Numbered from the stretch's first letter, positions 26,401 to 36,091 are shown. The stretch is DNA of 64,000 nt from Sphingobacteriales bacterium 50-39 (GCA_001898505.1 MKTZ01000009.1:1-64000); one strand, 5' to 3'. Translations and numbers: made by a program. Notes: generated by a model not told the origin, from the sequence alone.

Positions 26401-29400
26401 CTAGAAATCCACGCCCATCGAGACGTTTAGCACGGGTTTGCCACCAAAGAAAGTATTCATCTGCCAGCCGGCGTCAAACCGGAGGAAATAACCCAGCAGC
26501 GTACTTCTCGCGCCAAAACCATAACCGCCTGCGAAGGGACCGATACCGCCGGCCCTCAGCTTTACATTCAGCGTGCCGGGTCCGAGATTGGGATCCGAGC
26601 TGGGTATAGTAAGCGTAGGACGGGAAATGTTTTTTGGACTTCCATTCCATGCAGAGCCAATGTCGAAGAACTGTACGACCTGGAAATTCCGTAAGAAAGC
26701 ATTATTGATGGGCTTGTTGAAGAGCGTTGAAAAGAGCGGCAGGCGGAACTCACTGTTGATGACAACGGCATTGTTACCATTGGCTATATTCTGCTTGAAG
26801 CCCCGCAGGTTCACTGCCAGTGACTGGAAGGCATATGGCTGGTTTGGATCGGGCAGCGGTTGCTGGTTCGCCTTGGGGAAAAGCCATCCGTCGGTGCCCC
26901 CGAGGTAGTAGATCACTTTCCGATTGCCAAAAGAGAAATCGCCTCCGGCGCGTACGGCCCAGATGAGGTTGCGGTAGATGGGAAGATAATGCCGCAAGTC
27001 AAACCCGAAGTTGTACATGTTCTTGCCTTCGGCGGTGCCCTGGGTCGTATTCATCTGCATATTCCAATCCATATAGACCTTGGCGCGGATGCCGTTGTAA
27101 ATGTTGGTGGCCTTCATGATGGCGTTGTCATATACATACTCCAGGCGTAGTAACCCGTAATTCTGTTTGTTCTGAGGAGGCAGCAGCAGAAGCGCGGAGT
27201 CGACGACATTGGGTTGACCGGTGATAGTGCCGAATGGACGTAAGACAACCTTATCGGTGCGGAATCCTACGGAGAGGCGCAGGCTTTTCACCCTGTCAAA
27301 AGGATATTTGATGATGGCCTGCCAGAGATTGGTATAGGCTTTTGCGTCAAAGGGGCCGGCGAAACCACCCAATTTTGCGGAAAGGGAGTCGTCGTAATAA
27401 GAGCCTACCTGTGTCTCGCGATAATACAACAGCGAGAAGTCGAATAGTTTTTTCAGATAGTCGGCGCGGGCGAACCATTCCCCGCTGCCATCAAAGAAAG
27501 AGGAGCTGCCGGGGATAAAGGTCTTTCCGCCCTGAGCGGCAAAGCCTGAGGGGCTGGAGCCGCTGCCAAAGAAGGGCAGGCGGATGGCGCCGGTGAAACG
27601 GATGTCCTCGAACAGATCGAATATAGAAGCCTTCAGCATCCCGCTGAACTGATCGACGCCGCTGAGGTTGATGGGCAATGACCCGGTAAAGGGCTGGTAA
27701 CGGGTGACGAGGACGTCGTTGTTGAATCCGGCGGAGAAATTATCGACGGAGAACTTCAGCTTGTATTTGAAGAGCTTGGCCTTCCTCAACAGGGGTTCCT
27801 CCCTTGTATCGTTGCGGGTAGAGAAAGGATTCTCCCCGGTGACGGGCTGTTGCGCTGCGGGGCGACGATTGTTCTGGCTGGTGTCGCGCTTGTCCTTATC
27901 GAACTCGCTCTCGAAAAAGTCGTTGGCATGACGGGATGTGTCGGTGCGCGGTTTGACTTTTGGCGCGAGAATGCCGGCGCCCTGTACGGTGGCTTCGGTG
28001 ACGGTCTTCTTCCGATAGTCCGTCATCCGGGCGACGAGATTACGTTTTTTTAGCGCGGCCTCGTCCACCTTCAATTTATAAAGAAATTTCAGGTCGCCCT
28101 CCTGGCGGACTTCCGTGACCTGGCCGATCTCACCGGCGCTCTTCGTTTCTGTGAGGCCGCTCTGGTAGTTGGTAATGGGGAAGATATAGGAAGAGTCATT
28201 CGTGATGGTAAATGAATAGACGGTGTCGGGTTGATCTTTATGATTGGCTTTTAAGGTAGAGTCGAGGTCGGCGGGGTCGGGATTGTGGAGGAGTTCGTCG
28301 CCTATTTTGTAGACGGTGTCCATACCGGCCCTTTTGGTGGTGAAAAAGCCTGCATAGCGATTGTTGATCCCATTCTCATCGCTGATGAAGGTAAAATGGT
28401 TGTTGTTGTACTGTGTAGGGTAGCGGGCCTGGCCATATTTCAGGTAGGTGAGCTGGGAGATCTGCTTGCCTTCCATATCGTTCCAGTTGTCCACGAGGAA
28501 GATATTATAATGGTAGTTGGAGGGCAGGGTAGTGTCGCCACCCCGGGCATGTCCGTCCGGTCGATTGGAGGAGTAGATGATCCCCGTCTTGTTGGGGAAA
28601 GCTACGAAAGAGGGGTCGAGATCGTCGAATACGTCGTTGGTGATCTGCCGATAGGTCTGCGCGGTGATATCATACACAAAAATATCGGATTGACCCTTTT
28701 TGGTGGCGCTCATGAGCAGGGTGTGGTCGTTGAGCATGTACTTGAAGTCCTGCACCTGGTCGAAGTCGGGGATGTCCTGTATGCTGGTCTTGTATTTTTT
28801 TATGACGTCATAGACGAATAGTTTGACCTTTCCCCTGTCCCAATAGATACAGGCAAGACGGGTACCCTTATTATCCCAGGCAATGAGGGGGTAGTGAGGG
28901 TCGAGCTGCTCGGCGCCGGAACGCACGCCATTTTTCAAAAGAGTTTTGGCATAGATAAAGTTGTCGTGCAGGACGACGGAGTACTTCCCATTTTTGAATT
29001 CCACCACGGCATAGGTGTTGCTGCGGGGGGTGGGCTGAGGGGAGAAATGAAAGAAATCCTTACGGTCGCTGATATTTTCCACGACGGAGACGGTGCCTTT
29101 GGGGAAGTTGCGGCGGCCGCGGATGTCCTTGTCGTACAACTCTTCCTCATAGGCCATAAAGTCCTTCAGCACCTCTTTGAACTTCTTTTTACATATGCGC
29201 AGAGAGGCATTGTTGAGGTTGCGATAGACCCTGGCTAAGTAAAGGAAGTAGGTGACATTCTCCTTTTTGTACTTATTGGCCATATAAAACCAGAAGGCAT
29301 GCCCGGCCAGAAGGGGCTTTTCGAAGGCAAACTGGTAGAAATTCTTATATCTTCCTGAAAGGATGGCTTGTTTCAGCTGGTCGTCGAGGGTAGTGCTCCA

Positions 29401-29952
29401 TGTCTCCCCGGCGTATTCGATGTACCCGTCCGTGAGCCATTGGGGCAGGTCAAGCAGGGCTTGATTGGTGGCAAACTCCCCCAGATCGTCCCCGAAAAGG
29501 ATATTTTCGAGCAGGATGCGGGCGATGCCCTGGCGGATCTGGAGCCGGAGGTGGTTATGGTCGCCATTGAAGTATACGACCATCTTGTTATTTACCAGCT
29601 TGGTGATGCCGCCGGTGGTCTGCCAGTCGAGGCTGAGCCCGATGTTGGACTGGAGATAATCGTTGTAGGAATTGTAAATGACGATGTTGGCACGGCGCTG
29701 GAGACCATATTCTACAAACTGTTCGATGCCGGGCAGCTCTTTTTCGGCCACCTGGAGAACGTATTGGGCCAGTTCCTGTCCCCCCTCGTTGAAATAGGTA
29801 TTGAAGTTCTGGGTCTGGTAATATTGCCACTTGAAATTCTTGAACTGAAGACGGTTCTTACCGAACTCTACGGTATTTACCTGGGCAGAAGCTCCTCCGG
29901 CAAAAAAGAAAATCCCCAGTATGACGAAAAAAAAATAGTGTGACTTCAACAT
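26401..29952 (-). CDS. outer-membrane fusion: inactive gluzincin-like domain, TolB-like propeller, Omp85-type barrel
   Basis: 1183 residues with signal peptide MLKSHYFFFVILGIFFFAGG. Residues about 45-250 resemble a peptidase MA gluzincin, ending with LPQWLTDGYIEYAGE, but the HExxH position reads QGIAR (141-145), so it is probably not a peptidase. Residues about 290-620 contain WD40/TolB-like blades (LAWDNKGTRLACIYWD, IIYSSNRPDG). After a charged linker the last about 450 residues are a beta-barrel. It has the Omp85-like LRGF motif near residue 1049, the strand NSEFRLPLF, then FFDIGSAW, and ends in a terminal Phe. It is therefore an outer-membrane protein with a periplasmic or surface recognition part. 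Function is unknown. Confidence 0.8.
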   Translation of the reverse strand: MLKSHYFFFVILGIFFFAGGASAQVNTVEFGKNRLQFKNFKWQYYQTQNFNTYFNEGGQELAQYVLQVAEKELPGIEQFVEYGLQRRANIVIYNSYNDYLQSNIGLSLDWQTTGGITKLVNNKMVVYFNGDHNHLRLQIRQGIARILLENILFGDDLGEFATNQALLDLPQWLTDGYIEYAGETWSTTLDDQLKQAILSGRYKNFYQFAFEKPLLAGHAFWFYMANKYKKENVTYFLYLARVYRNLNNASLRICKKKFKEVLKDFMAYEEELYDKDIRGRRNFPKGTVSVVENISDRKDFFHFSPQPTPRSNTYAVVEFKNGKYSVVLHDNFIYAKTLLKNGVRSGAEQLDPHYPLIAWDNKGTRLACIYWDRGKVKLFVYDVIKKYKTSIQDIPDFDQVQDFKYMLNDHTLLMSATKKGQSDIFVYDITAQTYRQITNDVFDDLDPSFVAFPNKTGIIYSSNRPDGHARGGDTTLPSNYHYNIFLVDNWNDMEGKQISQLTYLKYGQARYPTQYNNNHFTFISDENGINNRYAGFFTTKRAGMDTVYKIGDELLHNPDPADLDSTLKANHKDQPDTVYSFTITNDSSYIFPITNYQSGLTETKSAGEIGQVTEVRQEGDLKFLYKLKVDEAALKKRNLVARMTDYRKKTVTEATVQGAGILAPKVKPRTDTSRHANDFFESEFDKDKRDTSQNNRRPAAQQPVTGENPFSTRNDTREEPLLRKAKLFKYKLKFSVDNFSAGFNNDVLVTRYQPFTGSLPINLSGVDQFSGMLKASIFDLFEDIRFTGAIRLPFFGSGSSPSGFAAQGGKTFIPGSSSFFDGSGEWFARADYLKKLFDFSLLYYRETQVGSYYDDSLSAKLGGFAGPFDAKAYTNLWQAIIKYPFDRVKSLRLSVGFRTDKVVLRPFGTITGQPNVVDSALLLLPPQNKQNYGLLRLEYVYDNAIMKATNIYNGIRAKVYMDWNMQMNTTQGTAEGKNMYNFGFDLRHYLPIYRNLIWAVRAGGDFSFGNRKVIYYLGGTDGWLFPKANQQPLPDPNQPYAFQSLAVNLRGFKQNIANGNNAVVINSEFRLPLFSTLFNKPINNAFLRNFQVVQFFDIGSAWNGSPKNISRPTLTIPSSDPNLGPGTLNVKLRAGGIGPFAGGYGFGARSTLLGYFLRFDAGWQMNTFFGGKPVLNVSMGVDF

Positions 29953-30054
29953 AATCTGAGGATCTTTAGGATCTTTCATACCCATTCTTTAGAGTTTTAA
30001 AGTTATACAAATCCCAAATACCGGTGAAATTGATTTTAACTAAATGAATTGCGT

Positions 30055-30696
30055 ATGTTGACAGTAAAAACCTTTGTTTTCAGCCCTGTGCAAGAAAACA
30101 CATACGTGCTATCCGATCAAAAGGATGCCTGCTGCATCATCGATCCGGGCTGTTATTTCGGGAATGAGCGGAGGGAATTGGAGGAATATATTGAGCAGCA
30201 GGGGTTAACGCCCAAAATCCTGTTAAATACCCATTGTCACCTGGATCATGTCTTTGGTAACAAATTCGTTCATGACACCTGGGACTTGCCCTTACACCTC
30301 CACGAAAAAGAGAAGCCGGTGCTGGAGGTGGCGCCGGTGATAGGGCGTGACTGGGGCATGCCTTTCGAGAACTACCGGGGGCCGCTACTTCTTCTGGAGC
30401 CGGGGGAAAAGGTGCAGTGGGGGGAGGATGAGCTGGAGATATTGTTCCTGCCGGGGCATTCGCCTGGTAGTGTAGGATTTTACTGTGCCAAACAGGGGTT
30501 TTTGATCGCGGGGGATACACTTTTCCGTGACAGCATCGGGCGGACGGATCTGCCGGGCGGGGATCATATGACATTGCTGAATAGTATCCGGGAGGTGCTT
30601 TGGGCGTTGCCGGACGATACGGTGGTGTATCCGGGGCATGGGGGGGAGACGACGATCGGGTGGGAGAAGAAGCACAATCCTTTTGTTAGGGGATAG
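30055..30696 (+). CDS. MBL-fold hydrolase, glyoxalase II-like
   Basis: 213 residues. Both metal sites are complete: HxHxDH at H60-H65 (NTHCHLDHVFGN), LPGHSPGS, AGDTLFRDSIGRTDLPGG and YPGHGGETTIG. The set is typical of small hydroxyacylglutathione hydrolase-like thioesterases, though without the C-terminal glutathione-binding helices, so the substrate is uncertain. TTG at 30049 is an alternative start; ATG at 30055 is preferred. The gene converges with the flippase gene. Confidence 0.9.
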   Translation: MLTVKTFVFSPVQENTYVLSDQKDACCIIDPGCYFGNERRELEEYIEQQGLTPKILLNTHCHLDHVFGNKFVHDTWDLPLHLHEKEKPVLEVAPVIGRDWGMPFENYRGPLLLLEPGEKVQWGEDELEILFLPGHSPGSVGFYCAKQGFLIAGDTLFRDSIGRTDLPGGDHMTLLNSIREVLWALPDDTVVYPGHGGETTIGWEKKHNPFVRG

Positions 30697-30707
30697 AGCG
30701 CGCTCTA
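30694..30707. other. palindrome containing both stop codons of convergent genes
   Basis: TAGAGCGCGCTCTA is a perfect 14-bp palindrome whose two ends are the TAG stop codons of the hydrolase (plus) and the flippase (minus). It is too short, and lacks T-tracts, to be a confident terminator. Confidence 0.5.
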
Positions 30708-32201
30708 CAGATACTTCCCGATGATGGGTAGCCGACGAAACTCTTTCCTTTCTACGCGGAGGATGAAGATGGCATACGCCCCGGTGAGCATGGTGGCCAG
30801 GATAAAGCCAAAGCCCCGGTGATGCCATATATGGATGAGGCCAAGATGCACAAAATAGAGCAGGGCGGCGATGACCATATATGCTACGAGCTTTTTCCAG
30901 GCATAGGGTACACGGTAGGCCTTTTGCCCCCAGATATAAGATATCACCATCATGCTGCCATAACAAAGGAAGGTGGCCCAGGCGGAAGCCCAGTAGCTGA
31001 ACCGGGGAATAAAAACGTAATTGATGATAAGGGTAATACCGGCCCCGATAAGGGTAATATACGCCCCCGCGCGGGTATTCCGGGAGAGCTTATACCAGAT
31101 GGACAGATTATAATAAATCCCCAAAAACATATTGGCAAAAAGGAGAATAGGCACTACTCCAAGACCCTGCCACATGCTTTTGTCCCGGATGAACTGTTTC
31201 CAGATGTCCAGGTAGAGGGCTACGACGAGGAACATGAAGCAGATGGTGATCACAAAGAATTTCATCACACGGGCATAGGTGCGGGGGGCGTCGCCCTCGG
31301 CGGCCTGCCGGAAGAAAAAGGGTTCGGCACCCATCCTGAATGCCTGTACGAAAAGGGTGATGAGGAGCGAGAGCTTATAACAGGCGGAATAGACGCCGAC
31401 TTGAAAGTCGGACACGGCACGGGGGAGACGCTGGGCGAGCATGATCCGGTCGAAGGTCTCGTTGATCATCCCTCCAAATCCGGCAATGGTGAGGGGAAGG
31501 GCATAGATCATGACCTCTGTCCATACCGCCTTGTCGAAGGTCCATTTGAATTTCCGGAGCTGCCCGCTGAGGGCGATGAACTGGAAGGCGGAAGAGATAA
31601 GATTGGCCAGAAGGACATACCCTACCCCGAAGCCGGGATCATATAAAAAATGCCAGATGCTGCTGTTGGGATGTGCTTTTGCCATCTTGGGGCAGATGGA
31701 CAGGAAAAAGAAGGTAAAAAAGATATTCAGCAGGATGGCCGTCACCCGGATAAAGGCAAATTGCCGGGGTCTGCCTTCATGGCGCAGCCGGGCAAAGGGC
31801 AGGGCGGCGAGGGCTTCGAGGCCAATGATAAAGGCAACGAAGGTGATGTATTCTGCGTGCTGCTCCAGGTGTATAAAAGCGGCGATCGGGTGCCGGAAAA
31901 GGATGATGAGCCCGGAGATCAGAAGGGTATTGAGGAATAGGCTGTATATGAGGGTGTCATAAAGATGGGTCTCGGCCTCGGGTTTTTGGATATACCGGAA
32001 ATAGGCCGTGTCCAGCGCAAAGACGACCAGGACATTCAGGAAGGGGACGAGGGAATAGACGAGACTCATCTTTCCGAATTCGGTGGTCCCGGTGAAGACC
32101 AGGGTGAGATAAGGGGTCAGCAGATAGTTGAGGAATCTAGCAAAAATGGAGCTTACTCCATACCACATCGTCTGCCCGGCTAATTTTTTAATGCTGCTCA
32201 A
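30705..32201 (-). CDS. oligosaccharide flippase family protein (Wzx/MurJ-like)
   Basis: 498 residues with about 12-14 membrane helices, the size of polysaccharide exporters of the MOP superfamily. The N-terminus SSIKKLAGQTMWYGVSSIFARFLNYLLTPYLT is typical of Bacteroidota members. The start is TTG at 32201; the next in-frame ATG (MWYG) would remove the conserved beginning. It is likely to flip a lipid-linked glycan across the inner membrane. No glycosyltransferase genes are nearby, so it is a stand-alone copy. Confidence 0.9.
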   Translation of the reverse strand: MSSIKKLAGQTMWYGVSSIFARFLNYLLTPYLTLVFTGTTEFGKMSLVYSLVPFLNVLVVFALDTAYFRYIQKPEAETHLYDTLIYSLFLNTLLISGLIILFRHPIAAFIHLEQHAEYITFVAFIIGLEALAALPFARLRHEGRPRQFAFIRVTAILLNIFFTFFFLSICPKMAKAHPNSSIWHFLYDPGFGVGYVLLANLISSAFQFIALSGQLRKFKWTFDKAVWTEVMIYALPLTIAGFGGMINETFDRIMLAQRLPRAVSDFQVGVYSACYKLSLLITLFVQAFRMGAEPFFFRQAAEGDAPRTYARVMKFFVITICFMFLVVALYLDIWKQFIRDKSMWQGLGVVPILLFANMFLGIYYNLSIWYKLSRNTRAGAYITLIGAGITLIINYVFIPRFSYWASAWATFLCYGSMMVISYIWGQKAYRVPYAWKKLVAYMVIAALLYFVHLGLIHIWHHRGFGFILATMLTGAYAIFILRVERKEFRRLPIIGKYL

Positions 32202-32375
32202 ATACGGCGTTGTTTATTCTGATCTTCAAAAATACTTCTGTTACCGCGATATTAACGCTGAATTTTCAAAATACCGTATACTGAGTATGAACCCGATGAG
32301 TGTTCGATATCCTACACTTTTTAATGCGATGGCTTAAGGTTTTGTAGTACCTTTATTATTACAAAATTTTATACT

Positions 32376-33218
32376 ATGAGACGGTATCTCTACCAAAACC
32401 TCGTGTTTTTAGCCGGATGGATTGGATGTTGTATCAGTGGCGCGCGGCTCTATGCGCAGTCTCCTGTGCCGCCCAAGACTTATGAAGGTCAGGTCGGCTA
32501 TCAAAAAAGCCAGCTGTCTGTCATCATGGTAGACCTGCCCTATCCTTCGGATGTAGTGGAGTCGACCATTAAAGATTATATGGCCCAGCGGGGCTGGAAG
32601 GGGTCGAGCACCCGTGGGTACAAGATGTATCACAATGTGCGGCTGGAGGATACTTCCTCCTCCCTGAACGACCTGCATATCAAGGTGGAGCGTAAGACCA
32701 GCCGGGACAAGGACAACTCGACGGTGACATTTCTGCCGGCCGGGCCGGGAGAAGACCCGGGGACGCGGCCAGGGCGTGACGCGTTGGCGATGAGCCGTAC
32801 ATCCGCATTTGTCGAAAAAATGCTGCCTGCCATCGACGCGGGTGTCCTGGAGGACAAGATCAAGACGCAGGAGGGAGTAACCAAGAAGGCGCAGAAAAAG
32901 CTGGGAGACATGCATGATGATCAGACCGACCTGGAAAAGAAGATCCGCAATACGCAGGACGATCTGGCGAAGAATAATCAGGACCAGATGAAGGAGACGC
33001 AGAACATGCAGTCCAGTGTAGGCAGCGACGACAAAGCGGTACAGAAATCCCACAAGCGTATGTCCAAACTGTTGGATGATCAGAAAGACCTTCAAAAAAA
33101 ACTGGCCAAATACCAGGGGCAATTGCAGCAAAATAGAATAGACCAGGAGGTGCAGCGGCTATCAGCGGGCAAGGAGCAGCAGTCGCTGGATTCTTTGCGG
33201 ACACTGAGAAAGAATTGA
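32376..33218 (+). CDS. secreted coiled-coil protein of unknown function
   Basis: 280 residues. A long hydrophobic start ending LYAQS is a signal peptide. Residues about 40-130 form a small globular domain (SVIMVDLPYPSDVVESTIKDYM, then HIKVERKTSRDKDNSTVTFL). Residues about 165-280 are a strongly charged helical region rich in Asp, Lys, Gln and Met (KKLGDMHDDQTDLEKKIRNT and similar), very likely a coiled coil. No family is recognised. It converges with the response-regulator gene. Confidence 0.75.
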   Translation: MRRYLYQNLVFLAGWIGCCISGARLYAQSPVPPKTYEGQVGYQKSQLSVIMVDLPYPSDVVESTIKDYMAQRGWKGSSTRGYKMYHNVRLEDTSSSLNDLHIKVERKTSRDKDNSTVTFLPAGPGEDPGTRPGRDALAMSRTSAFVEKMLPAIDAGVLEDKIKTQEGVTKKAQKKLGDMHDDQTDLEKKIRNTQDDLAKNNQDQMKETQNMQSSVGSDDKAVQKSHKRMSKLLDDQKDLQKKLAKYQGQLQQNRIDQEVQRLSAGKEQQSLDSLRTLRKN

Positions 33219-33234
33219 GGGGGCGGTCTGCCGG

Positions 33235-33900
33235 CTACAAGATATCCTCTTCGGCGATGAGATTATGTTTTAGGGCAAATACGACGACGCCGGCGGTGTT
33301 CTTCACATCCATCTTTTCGAGGATGCGGGTACGGTAGCCTTCGACGGTGCGTTTGCTGAGAAAAAGCTGTTCGCCTATCTCCTGTGCGGTGTGCTGCTGG
33401 CAGATCAGGCGGATGATCTGTCTTTCCCGTTCCGTAAAAAGGTCCCCGGACTTCTTCTTCTGAGGGTCGAATTTGCTCTTGACGATAAGCGAGGCCAGGC
33501 GGGCGGAAGTATGTTTACAATAGAAAATATTCCCTTCGTTGACGGTGAGGATGGCGTCGAGTATCTCCCGCTTGTCCGCATTTTTTAGCAAATATCCTTT
33601 AGCACCTGCTTCGAGCATTTCCACGATGAGGTCCTCTTCTTCGAACATGGAGAGGGCGATGATCTTTAGCTGCGGATCCTGTTGTAGCATCAGCCGGCAG
33701 GCTCCAATGCCATCCAGATAGGGCATCTTTATATCCGTGAGGACTATATCGGGCTTCTTTTCAGCCACGAGCTGGACGAGCTCACGGCCATTGAACGCCT
33801 GTCCCACGACTGTCATGTTCTCCTGCTTGTTGAGCATGAGCGCAAGACCATCCAGAAAAATCTCATGATCGTCAGCTATTACCAAACGGATATTCTTCAT
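33235..33900 (-). CDS. NarL/FixJ-type response regulator
   Basis: 221 residues from the ATG at 33900. The receiver domain has the acidic pair IADDHE and phospho-acceptor D56 (VLTDIKMP). The C-terminal LuxR helix-turn-helix reads LFTERERQIIRLICQQHTAQ and LSKRTVEGYRTRILEKM. It is the last gene of a minus-strand unit with a lipoprotein, a 7-TM protein and a histidine kinase, about 50 bp after the kinase, and is clearly that kinase's partner. An inverted repeat upstream of the whole unit is a candidate binding site. Confidence 0.95.
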   Translation of the reverse strand: MKNIRLVIADDHEIFLDGLALMLNKQENMTVVGQAFNGRELVQLVAEKKPDIVLTDIKMPYLDGIGACRLMLQQDPQLKIIALSMFEEEDLIVEMLEAGAKGYLLKNADKREILDAILTVNEGNIFYCKHTSARLASLIVKSKFDPQKKKSGDLFTERERQIIRLICQQHTAQEIGEQLFLSKRTVEGYRTRILEKMDVKNTAGVVVFALKHNLIAEEDIL

Positions 33901-33950
33901 ATAGGAAAAGAGGATGCTGGTAAAATTAAACATTGCGGGTCAATGAACCG

Positions 33951-34691
33951 TCAACCAACGGGGATCTTGATAAAATAATTGGTTCCCGAGCCGGGTTTGG
34001 ATTCCAGCGAGAGCACTCCATTGAGTATTTCACAGCGACTTTCCAGGCTGCGCAGCCCAAGTCCCTGCGATCCTGTGAGGGCCTTTTCCTTGTCAAAGCC
34101 GCGCCCATCGTCCTTGGCCAGGAACAAGAGATTGCCGCCTTCTTCGCTGAGGCCTATCTGCAAGTTCCCCGCATGTGCGTGCTTGAGAGTATTGTGGACT
34201 ATCTCCTGTATCATCCGGAAGATGTGGATCTCCTTTTCTTTGGGGACCTGTATCTCTTTCACTACGTATAACTGAATATTCAGGGATTGTTTGACATTGA
34301 CCTGGTTGATAAATTCCCGGATGGCTTCGAGAAGACCCTTTCGCTCGAGGGTATTGGGGAGAAGGTCATGGGAGATCCTGCGCATGCTGCCGATGATCTC
34401 GTCCAGGTATCCGGCTGTCTTGTCGAGGATGGCTTTATCCTGGGGGTCTTCGATATCGACATTGCTAATGTTTAGCTTGACGGCGGAAAGGAGGGGGCCT
34501 AGGCTATCATGCAGATCGCCCGCGATACGTTTGCGCTCATTCTCCCGGATGGTGATCTCGGCGAAGATCTTTTCCCTTTGGAGGCGCATATAGCGGCGGT
34601 GGTACCGGATGATGGAAACGAAAAAGTACACAATGATAATTGCTATGATCAGAGAGAAAAGCAGCGTAATATCCAGGATCTTATTTTCCAT
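33951..34691 (-). CDS. histidine kinase (HisKA_3) without a sensor domain
   Basis: 246 residues: one N-terminal membrane helix (about 8-29), a short linker, then the dimerisation/phosphorylation motif RKRIAGDLHDSLGPLLSA with H61. The HATPase has an N-box EIVHNTLKHAHA and G-boxes DDGRGFD and GLGLRSLESR. There is no periplasmic, PAS or GAF domain, so the signal must come from a partner; the 7-TM protein and lipoprotein encoded just upstream are the evident candidates. It pairs with the NarL-type regulator downstream. Confidence 0.93.
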   Translation of the reverse strand: MENKILDITLLFSLIIAIIIVYFFVSIIRYHRRYMRLQREKIFAEITIRENERKRIAGDLHDSLGPLLSAVKLNISNVDIEDPQDKAILDKTAGYLDEIIGSMRRISHDLLPNTLERKGLLEAIREFINQVNVKQSLNIQLYVVKEIQVPKEKEIHIFRMIQEIVHNTLKHAHAGNLQIGLSEEGGNLLFLAKDDGRGFDKEKALTGSQGLGLRSLESRCEILNGVLSLESKPGSGTNYFIKIPVG

Positions 34692-34731
34692 CTTCTAAGT
34701 AAAAATACATGCATTTGCTGTGATTGCCAAC

Positions 34732-35412
34732 CTATGGGCGTTCTACGGTGGGTGGGGGTATTTGCAATGTGAACTTCTGAGGCTTTGGGATCAGAAGGAA
34801 TGCAATAGCATAGATGACATTGGTGAGTGCATTGACATAGGCCATCCAGAATACGATGGTCCGGGCAACCTCGGTGGGTCCGGCGATGCTGATCTGGTAA
34901 GACCATTCGTAGAGGATCTTATAGATAAAATAGATAATAAAGGTGACGCAGATGAGAAAGACCGGGCTTCGCAAAAGATTCCGGTTGTCGTGTGTGATCA
35001 TGAAATTGATCTTGTTCACGCTGAGGAGCACAATGACAAAAGACGATAGGAACCGGAAGTAGGGGCTAAAGGTGACGATCTTCCAAAAAATAAGATTTTC
35101 CGTCACCCAGCATACGGCGCAGACAGCCCAAATACTGTAAAAGACCCACCGGCGCTGTTTGGTAGGATGCCAGATATAAAATTGCCAGACGATGAGCGAA
35201 AATTCCAGCAGGGCGTCGATGTTACTGGGGACGGCATTGCTACGGGTGATCCAACGGACAACGACGAAGGCGACGAGCTCTGCCAGGAATCCCGTCAGTA
35301 TAAGGATAAAAAAGGGCTGATACATTTTGTCCAGACGACGAAAACGCACCAGCCCCGCAATGATTGGTAAAAGAATGGATTGACCGATCAGGAAAAGGAA
35401 GAAATATTTCAT
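34732..35412 (-). CDS. seven-TM protein of a signalling unit
   Basis: 226 residues with seven hydrophobic segments (about 1-20, 32-53, 66-83, 88-109, 117-136, 150-170, 184-208) and a short Pro-rich cytoplasmic tail (QIPPPTVERP). Polar residues lie near the loops, but no catalytic motif is seen and no family is recognised. It sits 46 bp after the lipoprotein gene and 40 bp before the histidine kinase on the same strand, so a role as input receptor or modulator of the kinase is plausible. Confidence 0.8.
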   Translation of the reverse strand: MKYFFLFLIGQSILLPIIAGLVRFRRLDKMYQPFFILILTGFLAELVAFVVVRWITRSNAVPSNIDALLEFSLIVWQFYIWHPTKQRRWVFYSIWAVCAVCWVTENLIFWKIVTFSPYFRFLSSFVIVLLSVNKINFMITHDNRNLLRSPVFLICVTFIIYFIYKILYEWSYQISIAGPTEVARTIVFWMAYVNALTNVIYAIAFLLIPKPQKFTLQIPPPTVERP

Positions 35413-35458
35413 GTGCTGTCTGAATGGCGAAAAGTTGTGACCGTAAGACTACTGCCTA

Positions 35459-36013
35459 TTACGGGTTCAAAGGACCGGGGGGAGGGCAAACGGGGGGGCA
35501 GCGTGTTCCGTCCTCCAATGCCTGTGGACCATCCACTGTCAGCGATTCCGTTTTGGCCCCGCCGGCAGGAGTTTTTGTGCTGTCTGCACTGATGAGGTGG
35601 TGAAGGATGTCGTTGCCATTGACGTCGTAAGGTACGAGAACGAGTCTCATCTTTCCCTCCTTATCCAGGCCGTAATAGATGCGGATCCCGGCTGCGAGAC
35701 GACCGACAGAATCTTTTTGTGAGAGGAGGAGGTCATAGGAGTCGGTGTTAAAGGCTTCGGAGCGGCCAAACTGCAACGAGTCCTTGAATCCGGGGCATTT
35801 TGTGTTAAAAGTGTCGATGGTCCTGCGAAAATCCTTTGTGTACTGGATGGCCAGACCTAAGGGAATGACATGGTTCTTAACACTGTCCACGTTGTAGGGG
35901 GGGCGTCCGTGATCACGGTCGCCGCCGCCGCAGCTAAAAAGGGTAAAAGCAAGGGAGGCGATCAACAGGAAGGCCGGCAGGGTCAATGAACCAGGCCTCA
36001 TGAATTTGTTCAT
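35459..36013 (-). CDS. lipoprotein with RCPPxCPPP C-terminal motif, signalling unit
   Basis: 184 residues. The signal sequence ends in a lipobox (TLFSCGGG). The central part (LGLAIQYTKDFRRTIDTFNTKC, SEAFNTDSYDLLLSQ, GIRIYYGLDKEGKMRLVLVPYDVNGNDIL) looks like one compact alpha/beta domain. The end carries CPPVCPPPGP, with two closely spaced Cys. I believe similar lipoproteins with this tail occur in other Chitinophagaceae, but cannot confirm it here. It is the first gene of the lipoprotein/7-TM/kinase/regulator unit and follows an inverted repeat. Confidence 0.78.
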   Translation of the reverse strand: MNKFMRPGSLTLPAFLLIASLAFTLFSCGGGDRDHGRPPYNVDSVKNHVIPLGLAIQYTKDFRRTIDTFNTKCPGFKDSLQFGRSEAFNTDSYDLLLSQKDSVGRLAAGIRIYYGLDKEGKMRLVLVPYDVNGNDILHHLISADSTKTPAGGAKTESLTVDGPQALEDGTRCPPVCPPPGPLNP

Positions 36014-36091
36014 AAGATGTCCAATTTTAGAGGTGATATAATGTCCGACAATAATACTGACAATAATACTATTTCCCTTTAGCAGTGCGGC

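Noticed and set aside
26401-29952. Active metalloprotease call for the large outer-membrane fusion
   Set aside because: The HExxH position reads QGIAR and no other zinc motif is visible.
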